Part shown: positions 34,950 through 43,590 of the stretch, piece after piece
How the letters are laid out: every line of letters begins with the position of its first letter
How positions within the stretch are numbered: position 1 is the first letter of the stretch
Origin: Desmospora profundinema
Lineage (GTDB): Bacteria; Bacillota; Bacilli; Thermoactinomycetales; DSM-45169
NCBI RefSeq assembly: GCF_031454155.1
Contig: NZ_JAVDQG010000006.1
Coordinates: 124,001 to 188,000, forward strand
Direction of reading: 5' to 3'
Length of the DNA stretch: 64,000 nt
Program-made: the position numbers and the translations under genes
The notes under the pieces: model-generated
Told to the model about the DNA's origin: nothing
The model's input: the letters and a program-made list of their open reading frames with translations, nothing else
Databases searched by the model: none

Positions 34950-35059
34950 TATAATAACGAGGGCTTGCACAAAAGCAAAACTACATAACCATGGTCGCTT
35001 CGGCAAGAAGGGTAGACGCTTTGACAAAATCAAACAAATGACCAAGAAGGATGGTTTTC

Positions 35060-35944
35060 ATGCGATTTTCCCTGAAGGCACTCTTATCTGTTGTCACCGC
35101 CGCCGGTCTGTGGACCCTCCTTCCAGGTGGCACTTTTGTTTTTGCTGGTAATGAAAAGGAGCCTCAGGTGCTCAATGTTGCCCATCGCGGTGCTTCTGCC
35201 TATGCTCCGGAACACACGATTCCCTCCTATAAGCTAGGGGACCGGATGAAGGGCGATTATATCGAGATCGATCTGCAGATGACCAAAGATGGTCACCTCA
35301 TCGCCATGCACGATGAAACCCTGGATCGGACCACCAACGGGACCGGGCAGGTAAAGGATCATACTCTGGCCCAGATTAAAGAGCTAGACGCCGGCTCCTG
35401 GTTCAACGAAACATACCCGCAATATGCCAAGAAGAAATACGCGGGGTTGAAAGTTCCTACCCTGGATGAAGTGCTGGCGCATTTCGGCAGCGATAAAAAA
35501 TACTACATTGAGACCAAAGCACCTGAAGTTTATCCCAGCATGGAAGAAGAGTTGCTCCGTATTCTAGATAAACACGGCCTTACCACCAAAGAGAAACTGG
35601 AGAACAAAAATGTGCTGGTCCAATCCTTCAGCCAAGCCAGCTTATTGAAGATGTATCACCTAAACCCGGACGTTCCCCTGGTACAGCTCTTTTGGTACGA
35701 TACACCGGGAAGCATCACGGACGGGGAACTGGAAGCGGTGAAGCGATATGCGATCGGTGTCGGTCCCAACTTCCAAAGGATCGACCGGGAATATGTGCAA
35801 CAAGTGCGGAAGCACGGGCTGGAGATCCATCCCTACACCGTTAACGAAAAGGCGGATATGGAAAAGTTGATTGAGTGGGGTGTGACCGGCATGTTTACCA
35901 ACCATCCCGACCGGTTACACGAGGTCTTAAGAGGAAAAAAATGA
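35060..35944 (+). CDS. Secreted glycerophosphodiester phosphodiesterase
   Basis: A 294-aa exported GDPD enzyme that cleaves glycerophosphodiesters to glycerol-3-phosphate and an alcohol. A signal peptide (about residues 1-27, ending near TFVFAG) precedes the TIM-barrel domain with NVAHRGASAYAPEHT, DYIEIDLQMTKDG and MHDETLDRTTNG, which carry the catalytic histidines and the Ca-binding acids. ATG at 35060 is preferred to ATG at 35051 because AAGAAGGA is better spaced. A strong terminator follows. Confidence 0.88.
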   Translation: MRFSLKALLSVVTAAGLWTLLPGGTFVFAGNEKEPQVLNVAHRGASAYAPEHTIPSYKLGDRMKGDYIEIDLQMTKDGHLIAMHDETLDRTTNGTGQVKDHTLAQIKELDAGSWFNETYPQYAKKKYAGLKVPTLDEVLAHFGSDKKYYIETKAPEVYPSMEEELLRILDKHGLTTKEKLENKNVLVQSFSQASLLKMYHLNPDVPLVQLFWYDTPGSITDGELEAVKRYAIGVGPNFQRIDREYVQQVRKHGLEIHPYTVNEKADMEKLIEWGVTGMFTNHPDRLHEVLRGKK

Positions 35945-36067
35945 AAAACACTGTGACGGTTCAAAGATTCACCCGGTAACCACGTACCGCTTAGTCTCTT
36001 GTGAGAGGCCGTGAGAGTGACGAAACGGGTTAAACCGGATGAATTGATTTTCACCGCGACTACTCCA

Positions 36068-36109
36068 AAAAGACCCTTCACGGGGAAGAACCCCTGCGAA
36101 GGGTCTTTT
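36068..36109 (+). terminator. Terminator after the GDPD gene
   Basis: AAAAGACCCTTC pairs with GAAGGGTCTTTT around an inner GGGG/CCCC loop, followed by T residues. Confidence 0.75.
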
Positions 36110-36118
36110 CCGATCATG

Positions 36119-36300
36119 GGGATGGGATTCGCTCTTTAGGAAATGCGAGCGGGAATCCTCCCCATTTGAATGGGGCAGATGAATGCGAGCGCACCACAGG
36201 CACTTCCTTCGGTCGTCGGATGAAGAGGGAGGTTAACCCCCCTCGCAAGTTCGATAATCTGCAGATGATCAGACAACCGCCAGTCTTTATCTGTTAACTG
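36119..36300 (-). mobile_element. IS200/IS605 relic: TnpB tail and right-end hairpin
   Basis: On the minus strand a reading ends GVNLPLHPTTEGSACGALAF, a composition typical of the C-terminal tail of TnpB proteins, followed by the hairpin CCCCATTCAAATGGGG. A similar tail (VNLP then QGQSRKTLA) with its own hairpin lies at 51478-51936. The rest of the element is gone. Confidence 0.35.
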
Positions 36301-36314
36301 TTATTTTGTAGAGG

Positions 36315-36527
36315 AGAACGATAGCTACTCTTGACGCAGTGTTGCCTCATTGCTCCGATCAAATCGGAAAGCCGATTACCAGGATCGTTTTGACCCATGT
36401 ACACCACGATCATATCGGTGCACTCGACGCCCTCAAACAAGCTATTCTCGATGTGTCTGTTCATATTTCCAGCCGGGAAGCTCGGTTGTTGGTGCCATAC
36501 ATGACATGGAGAAGAAAAGGGTTATAA
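36315..36527 (+). pseudogene. Metallo-beta-lactamase-fold fragment
   Basis: A stretch after a TAG encodes ITRIVLTHVHHDHIGALDAL, the HxHxDH zinc motif of the metallo-beta-lactamase fold, then stops after about 62 further codons. Both the N-terminal sheet and the C-terminal half are missing and there is no ribosome site, so it is a relic. Confidence 0.6.
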
Positions 36528-36572
36528 GGGGTAAACATTGTTTACTTAAGTTCGGGACAACGTGATTCGGAA

Positions 36573-36595
36573 CGGTTTTATCAGACACACCCTAG
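36573..36595. repeat. Right-end fragment (F) of the dispersed repeat
   Basis: GGTTTTATCAGACACACCCTAG matches the right end of copies B and C. No left end was found nearby. Confidence 0.45.
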
Positions 36596-36711
36596 CTAGG
36601 GCCAGGTATAGTTCATCATGTTGGCTCATCATGCCAGGAAATCAACTGGATGACGGCCTTTTATGAAGGCCCATATTTAACAAAATTAGATCAGACACAG
36701 CCTGTTCTGCG

Positions 36712-36717
36712 TATAAT
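36712..36717 (+). promoter_or_regulatory. Candidate -10 box of the DAHP synthase gene
   Basis: TATAAT lies 39 bases before the start codon. The -35 region is not convincing. Confidence 0.35.
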
Positions 36718-36750
36718 GAAGCCTAATAAAGGGGTAGGAGGAAAGGGAGA

Positions 36751-37842
36751 ATGAATCATACATTAGAGTCCTTACGAAAAGAATTAGATCGTATCAATTT
36801 TCAGCTGCTAAATTTAATCGCTCAGCGAGGATCGATCGTAAAAGAAATTGGTGAAATCAAGAAAAAGCAGAGCGTCAATAAATTTGATCCCATACGGGAA
36901 CGAAAGATGCTTGATCAAATCATTGAGCATAACAAGGGTCCGTTTAGTGATGATACAGTCCGACATTTATTCAAGCAGATCTTTAAAGCTTCCCTAGAAC
37001 TACAGCAAGAAGAGCATCATAAAACGCTTCTAGTGAGTCGTAAGCGTCGCCCGCTGGATACAGTGGTTAGGATAGGGGATGAAGAGATCGGTGGAAACAA
37101 CGATCCAATCGTTATTGCAGGCCCCTGTTCTGTCGAATCTGAAGAACAAGTTCGGAAAGTGGCTCAAGTTTTAAAACAACAGGGACTTATCTTTTTACGA
37201 GGTGGAGCATACAAACCCCGGACTTCACCATATGATTTTCAAGGACTTGGAGAACAGGGGCTGGAAATTTTACGTAAGGTTGCTGACGAGTTTCATTTAA
37301 AAGTGGTAAGTGAAATCGTAAATCCAGCGAATCTAAACTCATCCGTAGAATATGTAGACGTCATCCAAATCGGGGCCCGTAATATGCAAAATTTTGAGCT
37401 TTTAAAGGCTGCTGGATCCGTTCAAATCCCGGTTTTGCTTAAGCGAGGACTATCGGCGACCATTGAAGAGTTTCTATTTGCCGCTGAGTATATTGTTTCT
37501 CGGGGAAATAACCAAGTGATCCTATGTGAACGGGGGATCCGAACCTATGAAAAATGGACACGTAATACGTTGGATATTTCCGCTGTTCCGATTTTGAAAA
37601 AGGAAAGTCATCTGCCTGTTATCGTGGATATTAGCCACTCTACAGGTCGACGAGACATTTTGGATGCCATTGCCAAAGCTGCACTCGCAGCAGGTGCCGA
37701 CGGACTTATGGTAGAAACACATCCAGATCCTGCTGTTGCCCTTTCGGATGCCAATCAGCAAATTAATCTAACGACATTTAGAGAATTGATGAAAGAAATT
37801 GATAGATATAACAGGCTTAACACTGTTAAAAGTGATGGATAA
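36751..37842 (+). CDS. aroA: Bifunctional DAHP synthase / chorismate mutase
   Basis: A 363-aa enzyme of the Bacillus AroA(G) type. An N-terminal chorismate mutase domain (about 1-90, with [19 protein letters not shown]) is fused to a class I-beta DAHP synthase ([12 protein letters not shown] near 125, [34 protein letters not shown]). It makes the first committed compound of the shikimate pathway and is feedback-regulated through the mutase domain. GGAGG lies before the ATG. Codon use is richer in A and T than in most neighbours, suggesting a different origin or expression class. No other aro genes are nearby. Confidence 0.93.
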   Translation: MNHTLESLRKELDRINFQLLNLIAQRGSIVKEIGEIKKKQSVNKFDPIRERKMLDQIIEHNKGPFSDDTVRHLFKQIFKASLELQQEEHHKTLLVSRKRRPLDTVVRIGDEEIGGNNDPIVIAGPCSVESEEQVRKVAQVLKQQGLIFLRGGAYKPRTSPYDFQGLGEQGLEILRKVADEFHLKVVSEIVNPANLNSSVEYVDVIQIGARNMQNFELLKAAGSVQIPVLLKRGLSATIEEFLFAAEYIVSRGNNQVILCERGIRTYEKWTRNTLDISAVPILKKESHLPVIVDISHSTGRRDILDAIAKAALAAGADGLMVETHPDPAVALSDANQQINLTTFRELMKEIDRYNRLNTVKSDG

Positions 37843-37976
37843 AATCTGAAGTACAAGTGGGAAAAATTATTTTGATCTCGATCGGGTTTCTACTCTTTGC
37901 ATCTCTATACAGTTAAAAGGTGTTTGAATAGGTTACACAGATATAAATAGATTATATGAGATTGGAGGTAGAATAT

Positions 37977-38180
37977 ATGGGGTCTATAAACAAAATTTTT
38001 AATGTTAAATTACAAAATGTTTCTAGTGCAGGGAGTGTTAACATGGGTGATGCCATTAATATTCGTTCGAACGATAATTCTAAAAGTTTAGGAGGATCCT
38101 CTCCCATTGGTGATTTTGTTCGAAACATTGATGCCGAAGGTAATCTGTCTATCGATCCCGATATAGTGGATCAATTGTAG
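37977..38180 (+). CDS. GerPA/GerPF-like spore germination protein
   Basis: A 67-aa small protein. It has the GerPF-like N-terminus with NVSSAGSVNMGDAINI, the central LGGSSPIGDF and the terminal SIDPDIVDQ. Family members lie in or under the spore coat and help germinants reach their receptors. ATG at 37977 follows GGAGG at 37961; the reading is open slightly further upstream. A second, diverged member sits on the other strand at 38382, and a terminator lies between them. Confidence 0.75.
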   Translation: MGSINKIFNVKLQNVSSAGSVNMGDAINIRSNDNSKSLGGSSPIGDFVRNIDAEGNLSIDPDIVDQL

Positions 38181-38256
38181 GACCAACCTGATTTTAATTG
38201 AGATGATAGATAGGAGAATGTTAAATCGAATAAATCATTATCCTTTTGTCTTGTCT

Positions 38257-38289
38257 CCGCTTGTACTTTTCCTTACAAGCGGCTTTTTT
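38257..38289. terminator. Terminator between the two GerP-like genes
   Basis: CCGCTTGTA pairs with TACAAGCGG around an 8-base loop, followed by CTTTTTT on the plus strand. Confidence 0.75.
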
Positions 38290-38381
38290 CATATTCATTC
38301 ATGAAGGCACCCTTGATTAGGGTACTTTTGTACAATAGACCCACCCTGTAATCAAGCCGTTGATCGTAAGTGATCTAGATT

Positions 38382-38606
38382 TTATTTGAAGGAACGTGCA
38401 GTGGTACGCGCATGGTCCGCTTTATTTGGATCAATGCTTTTATTTTTTTCTAAATCGATGTTTTTTCCGAAATCACCAACAATGGACGATCCTCCTATTG
38501 ATTTGTCGTTACTTTTCGCACCGATGTTTACAACACGACCAAAATTAATGGAAGATGGACCTGACACACTCATAATTTTCAATATGGAAATAATGTTTAC
38601 TGCCAT
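38382..38606 (-). CDS. GerPA/GerPF-like spore germination protein, diverged copy
   Basis: A 74-aa paralogue of the gene at 37977. It shares the layout SGPSSINFGRVVNIGAKSND, IGGSSIVGDFGKNIDL and a terminal SIDPN, with a Lys/Arg tail added. The two converge on a shared terminator. Probably a spore-coat-associated protein; no gerP operon partners are present. Confidence 0.65.
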   Translation of the reverse strand: MAVNIISILKIMSVSGPSSINFGRVVNIGAKSNDKSIGGSSIVGDFGKNIDLEKNKSIDPNKADHARTTARSFK

Positions 38607-38991
38607 CGATATTCACTACCCTTTACTGGCGGTTCATGATAGAATCCCTCGTTCTCGAACAATAGCTACCACTCCTCATATGATATAACATACCTCTATT
38701 TTATTATATTATGCACGATTTAGTAATAAATAAATAGGAAATAAACCTATTTTTATATAGATTATTTAACCTGTTGTGTGAATGGTCACCAATGATGGGC
38801 TCCTATCATTGATGCTAAATTTCTTGATTCAAACCGGCAGTTTTTCGGAGGCAGTTTTGTGGACCCGGAAATATTCCATCTGGGTGACCGGGATGGAAGG
38901 CAAGGTGGTCGTCGGCAATTTCTTTGACCACAATCGTTCCCTTGTCGGTACGAGATTGCATTACCCTTCAAACGCAACCTTCCCTTCATAA

Positions 38992-39220
38992 AGCGGGGGT
39001 GTACGCGGTCCGTGAAGCGCCGGTGTTATGAACCAATCTGGAAAACGATGGGGCAAAGGGACGGTTAAAGAAGTATCGCCCTCAATCGCAGTACTTGTCT
39101 ATTCTGTCGACCGGAGAAGGAGAAGCGTTGTTGCTATACCGCGGGATGTCCTTTCACGGAAAGTGGTGCCGGCGATTGAAACGGAACATTGATTCCTCGT
39201 TTGTTGGGCGGTATCGGTAA
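38992..39220 (+). pseudogene. C-terminal relic of a FAD/NAD(P)-dependent oxidoreductase
   Basis: A reading with AGVYAVREAPVL, then a TGA where a Trp codon is expected, then GRLKKYRPQSQYLSILSTGE and LLLYRGMSFHGKWCRRLK ending at 39220. This matches the C-terminal part of pyridine-nucleotide-disulphide-type oxidoreductases. The upstream 200 bases hold only broken frames. Clearly decayed. Confidence 0.55.
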
Positions 39221-39332
39221 TCCTTCTTAGATGGATCATCCAAGCAGAATCGAACGATTTCGGCTCTGCTTGGTTCGTTTGGAAATCGAATATGAATTTC
39301 TGGAAAATGGATCCTCAACATCGTCTGCAGTC

Positions 39333-39375
39333 AAAAGGCCCGCATTCCCTTTACGCTGGGATTGCGGGCTTTTTG
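39333..39375 (-). terminator. Terminator of the Cys-repeat membrane protein
   Basis: AAAAGGCCCGCA and TGCGGGCTTTTT pair around an inner region, with T residues on the minus strand. Confidence 0.65.
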
Positions 39376-39385
39376 TTATCGGTGG

Positions 39386-39952
39386 TTAGACTTGCTTGGG
39401 AAGCATCATCTTAAACACGGCGCCGGTCACCAGTCCGTAAAGGAGATGAGTGGCAAGACCCAACAACAATGCGGATGAACCGCCTCCAGCACATGGATTG
39501 CCGCAAGCGTTCGCACCGACTTCGCCACAGGCGGATTTACCAGCTTCGCCGCAAGCAGATTTGTCAGCTTCGCCACAAGCGGATTTTTCAACGGCTCCAC
39601 AAGCCCCTTTTTCCGTTGTACCGCATGCAGCTGTACTACAAGCATCCGAAGCTCCAACCAGCATGGGCATCAGAAGTAGGGGTCCGATTACCCAGATAAT
39701 CACGCCGAAAATCGCGCCGGTGACTACCGGATGGAGCTTAATTAGTCCAGCAAATACGGTAAATGCGATCCCAAAGATCAAACTGATGACCATGTGTACA
39801 AGAAATCCGACCATGGACGAATCACTGCCGACCATGGATGCAATACCGGGCATGGAACCCATCATCCCCATTGGAATGGCCATAATCAGACCGCCGACCA
39901 AACTTCCGATCATCCCTGCCTTGAAATGAAACTTTCGCTCTATCCCTGACAT
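39386..39952 (-). CDS. Membrane protein with a periodic cysteine-rich loop
   Basis: A 188-aa protein with three to four membrane helices (about residues 13-34, 47-70, 78-100, 162-182). Between the third and last helix lies a soluble loop in which cysteine recurs every eighth residue (110, 118, 126, 134, 142, 150; also 105 and 154), in units like SACGEADK. The spacing suggests metal or thiol binding. ATG at 39952 follows GAGGAGG; the frame opens slightly earlier. It is divergent from the redox operon starting at 40074. Family not recognised with confidence. Confidence 0.65.
   Translation of the reverse strand: MSGIERKFHFKAGMIGSLVGGLIMAIPMGMMGSMPGIASMVGSDSSMVGFLVHMVISLIFGIAFTVFAGLIKLHPVVTGAIFGVIIWVIGPLLLMPMLVGASDACSTAACGTTEKGACGAVEKSACGEADKSACGEAGKSACGEVGANACGNPCAGGGSSALLLGLATHLLYGLVTGAVFKMMLPKQV
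39503..39640 (-). repeat. 24-bp tandem repeat coding for the Cys loop
   Basis: Five to six imperfect 24-bp units, each encoding one ACGExxxKS-like octet of the membrane protein above. Confidence 0.7.
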
Positions 39953-40073
39953 GACTGTGCCTCCTCGATAAATTTGATATCGACAAGGCAAGTATAGATG
40001 AGACCAAAATCACATGTATGTAAGATGGCTTACATAAGGGTGGTTTTTATTTTGATACGATATGTGAGGGTCT

Positions 40074-40778
40074 ATGATCGCAACAGTAGCAGATAAAGGA
40101 GCGTGTTCACCATTGGATGTAAAAAAGCTATCGAGGCGTCTGATCTTATTAGGTGCACCGGCTGCATTGGGTTTGCTGGGAGTGTGGCATCCGGCTCATG
40201 TTTATTTTGATGAAATGATATCGTCTCCCGGCCAGGGAGATTGGTGGCTACTGCTGCATACTTTACAAATGCCGTTATTTCCTTTGATCGCTACTGCGAT
40301 GTGGCTGCTGTTAAAAAATAGCGACGGCATCACGGCAAGTTTGAGCCGGGTTGCGCTATGGATTTTTGCTATCACCTATACGGCATTCGATACCATTGCG
40401 GGAATCGCGACGGGAATCTTATTTCGGCATGTACGCGGGTTAAACGTATCGGATGGTGATGAAGTTTATGACCGGATGTTCGATCTGTTCCTCGCCTTAT
40501 TTAATCTGGATATGCCCGGGGGCACCGTCATTATGAACGTGGCCGTATGGTCTTGGGTTGCCGCGGCTATTTTGGCTGCCGCAGCTTTATATATGAAAGG
40601 ATATAACCGGGTCGGCGTCATTCTGATCGGGTTATCCGCTTTGACATTCCAGTCCCATGTCCATCCTTATGGTCCGATTACGATGGCATTGCTTTTAGCC
40701 GGGATTATCTGTATTGAATTTTTTCCTTATAAATGGACGGAAGTCAAACGCCCGGAAACCGGAGGGGATTTATCATGA
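40074..40778 (+). CDS. Multi-pass membrane protein, unknown
   Basis: A 234-aa protein with about six hydrophobic helices. No family recognised. It is the first gene of a run that ends in the thiol-redox proteins and overlaps the TlpA-like gene by four bases (ATGA). ATG at 40074 has GAGGGT upstream; a TTG at 40113 has AAGGAG and is an alternative. Linkage suggests a role in the same membrane redox or transport process (inference). Confidence 0.6.
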   Translation: MIATVADKGACSPLDVKKLSRRLILLGAPAALGLLGVWHPAHVYFDEMISSPGQGDWWLLLHTLQMPLFPLIATAMWLLLKNSDGITASLSRVALWIFAITYTAFDTIAGIATGILFRHVRGLNVSDGDEVYDRMFDLFLALFNLDMPGGTVIMNVAVWSWVAAAILAAAALYMKGYNRVGVILIGLSALTFQSHVHPYGPITMALLLAGIICIEFFPYKWTEVKRPETGGDLS

Positions 40779-41344
40779 TCCGTTTACGAAACTGGAAGAA
40801 AGCAAAGTTTTTGGTCATGATATCGATATTGACCCTTATAGGAGCCGCATGTTCCGGTGTTCAGACAGAATCTCCGTCCGTTGAAAACGGACCAAAACGC
40901 GATTCCACTCCTGTTACGTTTCATTTGGAAGGAGTAAGGAATCAAACATTAGACAGCTCCACAGTGGATAAACCGATGTTTTTGAGTTTTTGGGCGACCT
41001 GGTGTCCCTATTGCCGGGAAGAAATGCCGGTCATTGAATCGTTATACGATGAATATGAAGGAAAGGTTGAATTTGCCGCCGTCAATCTGACGCATCAAGA
41101 TTCTGTAAGCAGTGTGGAAGATTACGTCAAAGAACATGATCTCCGTTTACCGGTCTACTTCGATAAGGACGGCGCAGTGACCGAGTTGTTCCAGGTGATC
41201 AGTACTCCGACCGTTGTATTGCTTGATCCACAAGGCAATGAAGTTTATCGAAAGATAGGAGCCGGCGGAAAAGAGAATGAAAAAGAATTTAGACAACAAC
41301 TAGATGAGGTGCTAGCCGACAAACAGCCACAGAAAGGGGGATAA
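40775..41344 (+). CDS. TlpA/ResA-like thioredoxin lipoprotein
   Basis: A 189-aa extracytoplasmic thiol-disulphide protein. The signal ends in a lipobox (TLIGAAC, Cys near residue 27), so it is membrane-tethered outside. The thioredoxin-fold domain has the active site WATWCPYC (CPYC) and the cis-proline region STPTVVLLD. Such proteins keep substrate thiols reduced, for example for cytochrome c assembly, using electrons from a CcdA-type protein, which is the next gene. GGAGGGG precedes the ATG. Confidence 0.85.
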   Translation: MIRLRNWKKAKFLVMISILTLIGAACSGVQTESPSVENGPKRDSTPVTFHLEGVRNQTLDSSTVDKPMFLSFWATWCPYCREEMPVIESLYDEYEGKVEFAAVNLTHQDSVSSVEDYVKEHDLRLPVYFDKDGAVTELFQVISTPTVVLLDPQGNEVYRKIGAGGKENEKEFRQQLDEVLADKQPQKGG

Positions 41345-41348
41345 ACGG

Positions 41349-42062
41349 ATGACAGTGCAAATGGGACTGGCGTTTCTCGCGGGCTTGTTATCCTTTTTAT
41401 CCCCTTGCACCTTGCCGCTTTATCCGGCATACCTTTCAAGGCTGACCGGATTGTCTTTTACGGAGATCCGGGATCAGCACAAAATGGGTAAAGTCCGCTT
41501 GCGGATCCTCTCTCATACGGCTGTGTTTGTACTCGGTATCTCCCTCATCTATGTCATGCTTGGGTTTTCCGCGACATTAGTCGGCGGATGGTTTGTGGAG
41601 TACCGTTCATGGATTCGCATCGGCAGCGGAATCCTGTTTATCATCATGGGGTTTATGTTAATGGGGCTTTTCCAATTGAAGGGGTTGTTGCAGGATCGAA
41701 GATGGATGAGTACGGATGGGAGGACCATCAGCTATACGGGTTCTTTCCTCTTTGGACTCGGGTTTGCGGCCGGTTGGACGCCGTGCATCGGACCGATGCT
41801 CAGTTCCATTATCGGGTTGGCCGCTGTAGAACCGGCCAATGGACTGTTGTACATGATGATCTATGTACTGGGCTTTTCTCTCCCGTTCTTTCTGTTTTCC
41901 TTCTTTTTCCCGGCATTCAAACGGTTTCATGCTTATTCCTCTACAATGATGAAAGCGGGAGGCGTCATCATCATCGGGGTAGGGATTCTACTGATTACGG
42001 ATCAGCTCGCCGTGTTGTCCGTTTATTTGAATGATCTCGTCGGTTTTACGGGCTATTTATAA
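41349..42062 (+). CDS. ccdA: CcdA/DsbD-type thiol electron transporter
   Basis: A 237-aa, six-helix membrane protein that carries electrons from cytoplasmic thioredoxin to outside thiol proteins. The two helix-embedded cysteines sit in FLSPCTLPLYPAYL (helix 1) and AAGWTPCIGPML (helix 4). It directly follows the TlpA-like gene and is followed by a thioredoxin, which together make a complete reducing relay. Confidence 0.9.
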   Translation: MTVQMGLAFLAGLLSFLSPCTLPLYPAYLSRLTGLSFTEIRDQHKMGKVRLRILSHTAVFVLGISLIYVMLGFSATLVGGWFVEYRSWIRIGSGILFIIMGFMLMGLFQLKGLLQDRRWMSTDGRTISYTGSFLFGLGFAAGWTPCIGPMLSSIIGLAAVEPANGLLYMMIYVLGFSLPFFLFSFFFPAFKRFHAYSSTMMKAGGVIIIGVGILLITDQLAVLSVYLNDLVGFTGYL

Positions 42063-42161
42063 TTGAGAAAATCAAGCGGTTGTTCTTTGTAATCGAATGA
42101 ACAGAATGGCAACAGCAACAGCAGGTATGATGGAGACATCTCGTTGAAAGGGGGAAGTCGG

Positions 42162-42473
42162 ATGTCTGTCAAGGTATTGACCCAAGCGAATTTTGAGGAT
42201 CAGATTGCAAAGGGAGTAACGCTGGTCGATTTTTGGGCGCCATGGTGCCGTCCGTGCAAAATTCAACTGTCGATTATGAAAGAACTGTCAGAGAAGTGGG
42301 AGGGAAAAGCCGCTCTTGCGAAAGTCAATGTGGAACAAGAGCCAGAACTATCCTCCCGTTACGGAATTATGAGCATTCCGACCCTGTTGCTTATAAAAGA
42401 CGGGGAGATTGTGGATACGATGGTCGGCCTTCATAGCAAGGAAGTGCTTGAACAAAAATTATCTGCTGTTTAA
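42162..42473 (+). CDS. Thioredoxin
   Basis: A 103-aa classical thioredoxin-fold protein with active site WAPWCRPC (CRPC rather than the usual CGPC) and the cis-proline SIPTLLL. ATG at 42162 follows GGGGGAA; the frame opens a few codons earlier. It is the presumed cytoplasmic electron donor for the CcdA-type protein upstream. Confidence 0.88.
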   Translation: MSVKVLTQANFEDQIAKGVTLVDFWAPWCRPCKIQLSIMKELSEKWEGKAALAKVNVEQEPELSSRYGIMSIPTLLLIKDGEIVDTMVGLHSKEVLEQKLSAV

Positions 42474-42486
42474 GGGGTGAACGTAA

Positions 42487-42840
42487 ATGAAAAAATTTGT
42501 GATTTTGGTACTTGCCGATGTGACGGAAGGTGCAAAAGCCTTGCACGGTCTGTTGTACGCACAAGAACTACATGAAGCGGGACATCGAGTTCAGGTGATC
42601 TTTGACGGTGCAGGTACCGCTTGGATCCAACGCTTTGAGGACCCTGAAAATAAATATAACCCGCTATATAGAGCCGTCAAGAATCTGGGTGTCATCGCAG
42701 GTGCCTGTGAGTATTGCGCAGGGGCGTTTGGTGTTTCCGATTCGGTTCAGCAATCAGGAGTTCAGAAATTAGGAGAAGTGCAAGGGCACCCCAGTCTTGC
42801 AAAACTCGTTGCGGAAGATTATCAGATTATCACCCTGTAA
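42487..42840 (+). CDS. DsrE-family protein
   Basis: A 117-aa DsrE/F-like protein. The N-terminus (KKFVILVLADVTEG) and the conserved small-residue segment GACEYCAGAFG, with two cysteines, are typical. Some relatives take part in sulphur transfer; here it closes the thiol-redox run and is 14 bases from the thioredoxin. Confidence 0.8.
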   Translation: MKKFVILVLADVTEGAKALHGLLYAQELHEAGHRVQVIFDGAGTAWIQRFEDPENKYNPLYRAVKNLGVIAGACEYCAGAFGVSDSVQQSGVQKLGEVQGHPSLAKLVAEDYQIITL

Positions 42841-42906
42841 ACCTCGATAAAAGAAGGACGATTTAATGCATATTGGCATATGGGCAATCGTCCAATCACG
42901 TTGAAT

Positions 42907-42949
42907 AAACAACGATACTCCCAGGAGAAACCTGGGAGTATCGTTGTTT
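42907..42949 (+). terminator. Terminator of the redox run
   Basis: A near-perfect 19-bp stem ending ACTCCCAGG/CCTGGGAGT around AGAAA. The tail is weak in T but the hairpin is very stable. Confidence 0.7.
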
Positions 42950-43347
42950 CGTGACCCCATTTTCATCACTTTGTTCATGACGCAAAGGTTGGTTCCGATG
43001 CGTGAAACAGTACGATCGATTTCAGATTAATGTTGCTGTCCGTCATCGGAGACAGTGCTGACGGCAAATTGAACCGGAATATTCAGACATCTATCCTTTT
43101 CCTTCGTCTTCCCATCGGGTATCGAATACGATTCCCCGTCGACATATCTAAGCTCCTTTACCAGAGCGTTGCCCTTATTCCATTATGAGTGACAGAGAAA
43201 CGAGGAGCCCACCATTCCAACGGTGAGAAGATCACATTGCATATATAACTTCTGAAAAATGGGCGTAAAGAAAACAAAAATATGGCTTGAATGTCCATAC
43301 CCATTTAGAACTCAGGAAATATATAAGGTTACTAGGGAGGTGAAAGC
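42950..43347. other. Intergenic, no gene recognised
   Basis: About 400 bases with no convincing frame. The end (from about 43300) serves as leader for the Phe-rich small protein, with AGGGAGGTG before its ATG. Confidence 0.4.
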
Positions 43348-43590
43348 ATGGCTTGGAAATACGTTTCCCCAAAAGAGTTGAATCAGTCCCATGTGGGTAA
43401 ACCGACGAAAATCCGTCTGAATGACGGAAAGGAAATCTACGGGTCCATTAAAAAGGTCGAGAAGGGTGGCATTTGGTTTATTCCCGTAATCAAAAAAACT
43501 TCGTCTAAACATATGGAGGCAAGCTTTTTCTTCTTTCCGTTTCTGTTTTTTCTGCCGTTTGGGTTCTTTACTCCCTTTTTTTTCTTCTAG
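43348..43590 (+). CDS. Small protein with Phe-rich tail
   Basis: An 80-aa protein with a strong ribosome site (AGGGAGGTG). The first 55 residues look like a small beta-fold (KPTKIRLNDGKEIYGSIKKV). The last 23 are almost all phenylalanine with Pro, Leu and Gly (FFFFPFLFFLPFGFFTPFFF). No family recognised. Such tails suggest insertion into a membrane or the spore coat; a sporulation link is inferred from the neighbouring squalene cyclase. Confidence 0.6.
   Translation: MAWKYVSPKELNQSHVGKPTKIRLNDGKEIYGSIKKVEKGGIWFIPVIKKTSSKHMEASFFFFPFLFFLPFGFFTPFFFF

Noticed and set aside
39500-39640. 24-bp repeat considered as CRISPR
   Set aside because: Units are contiguous without spacers and keep the reading frame of the membrane protein.
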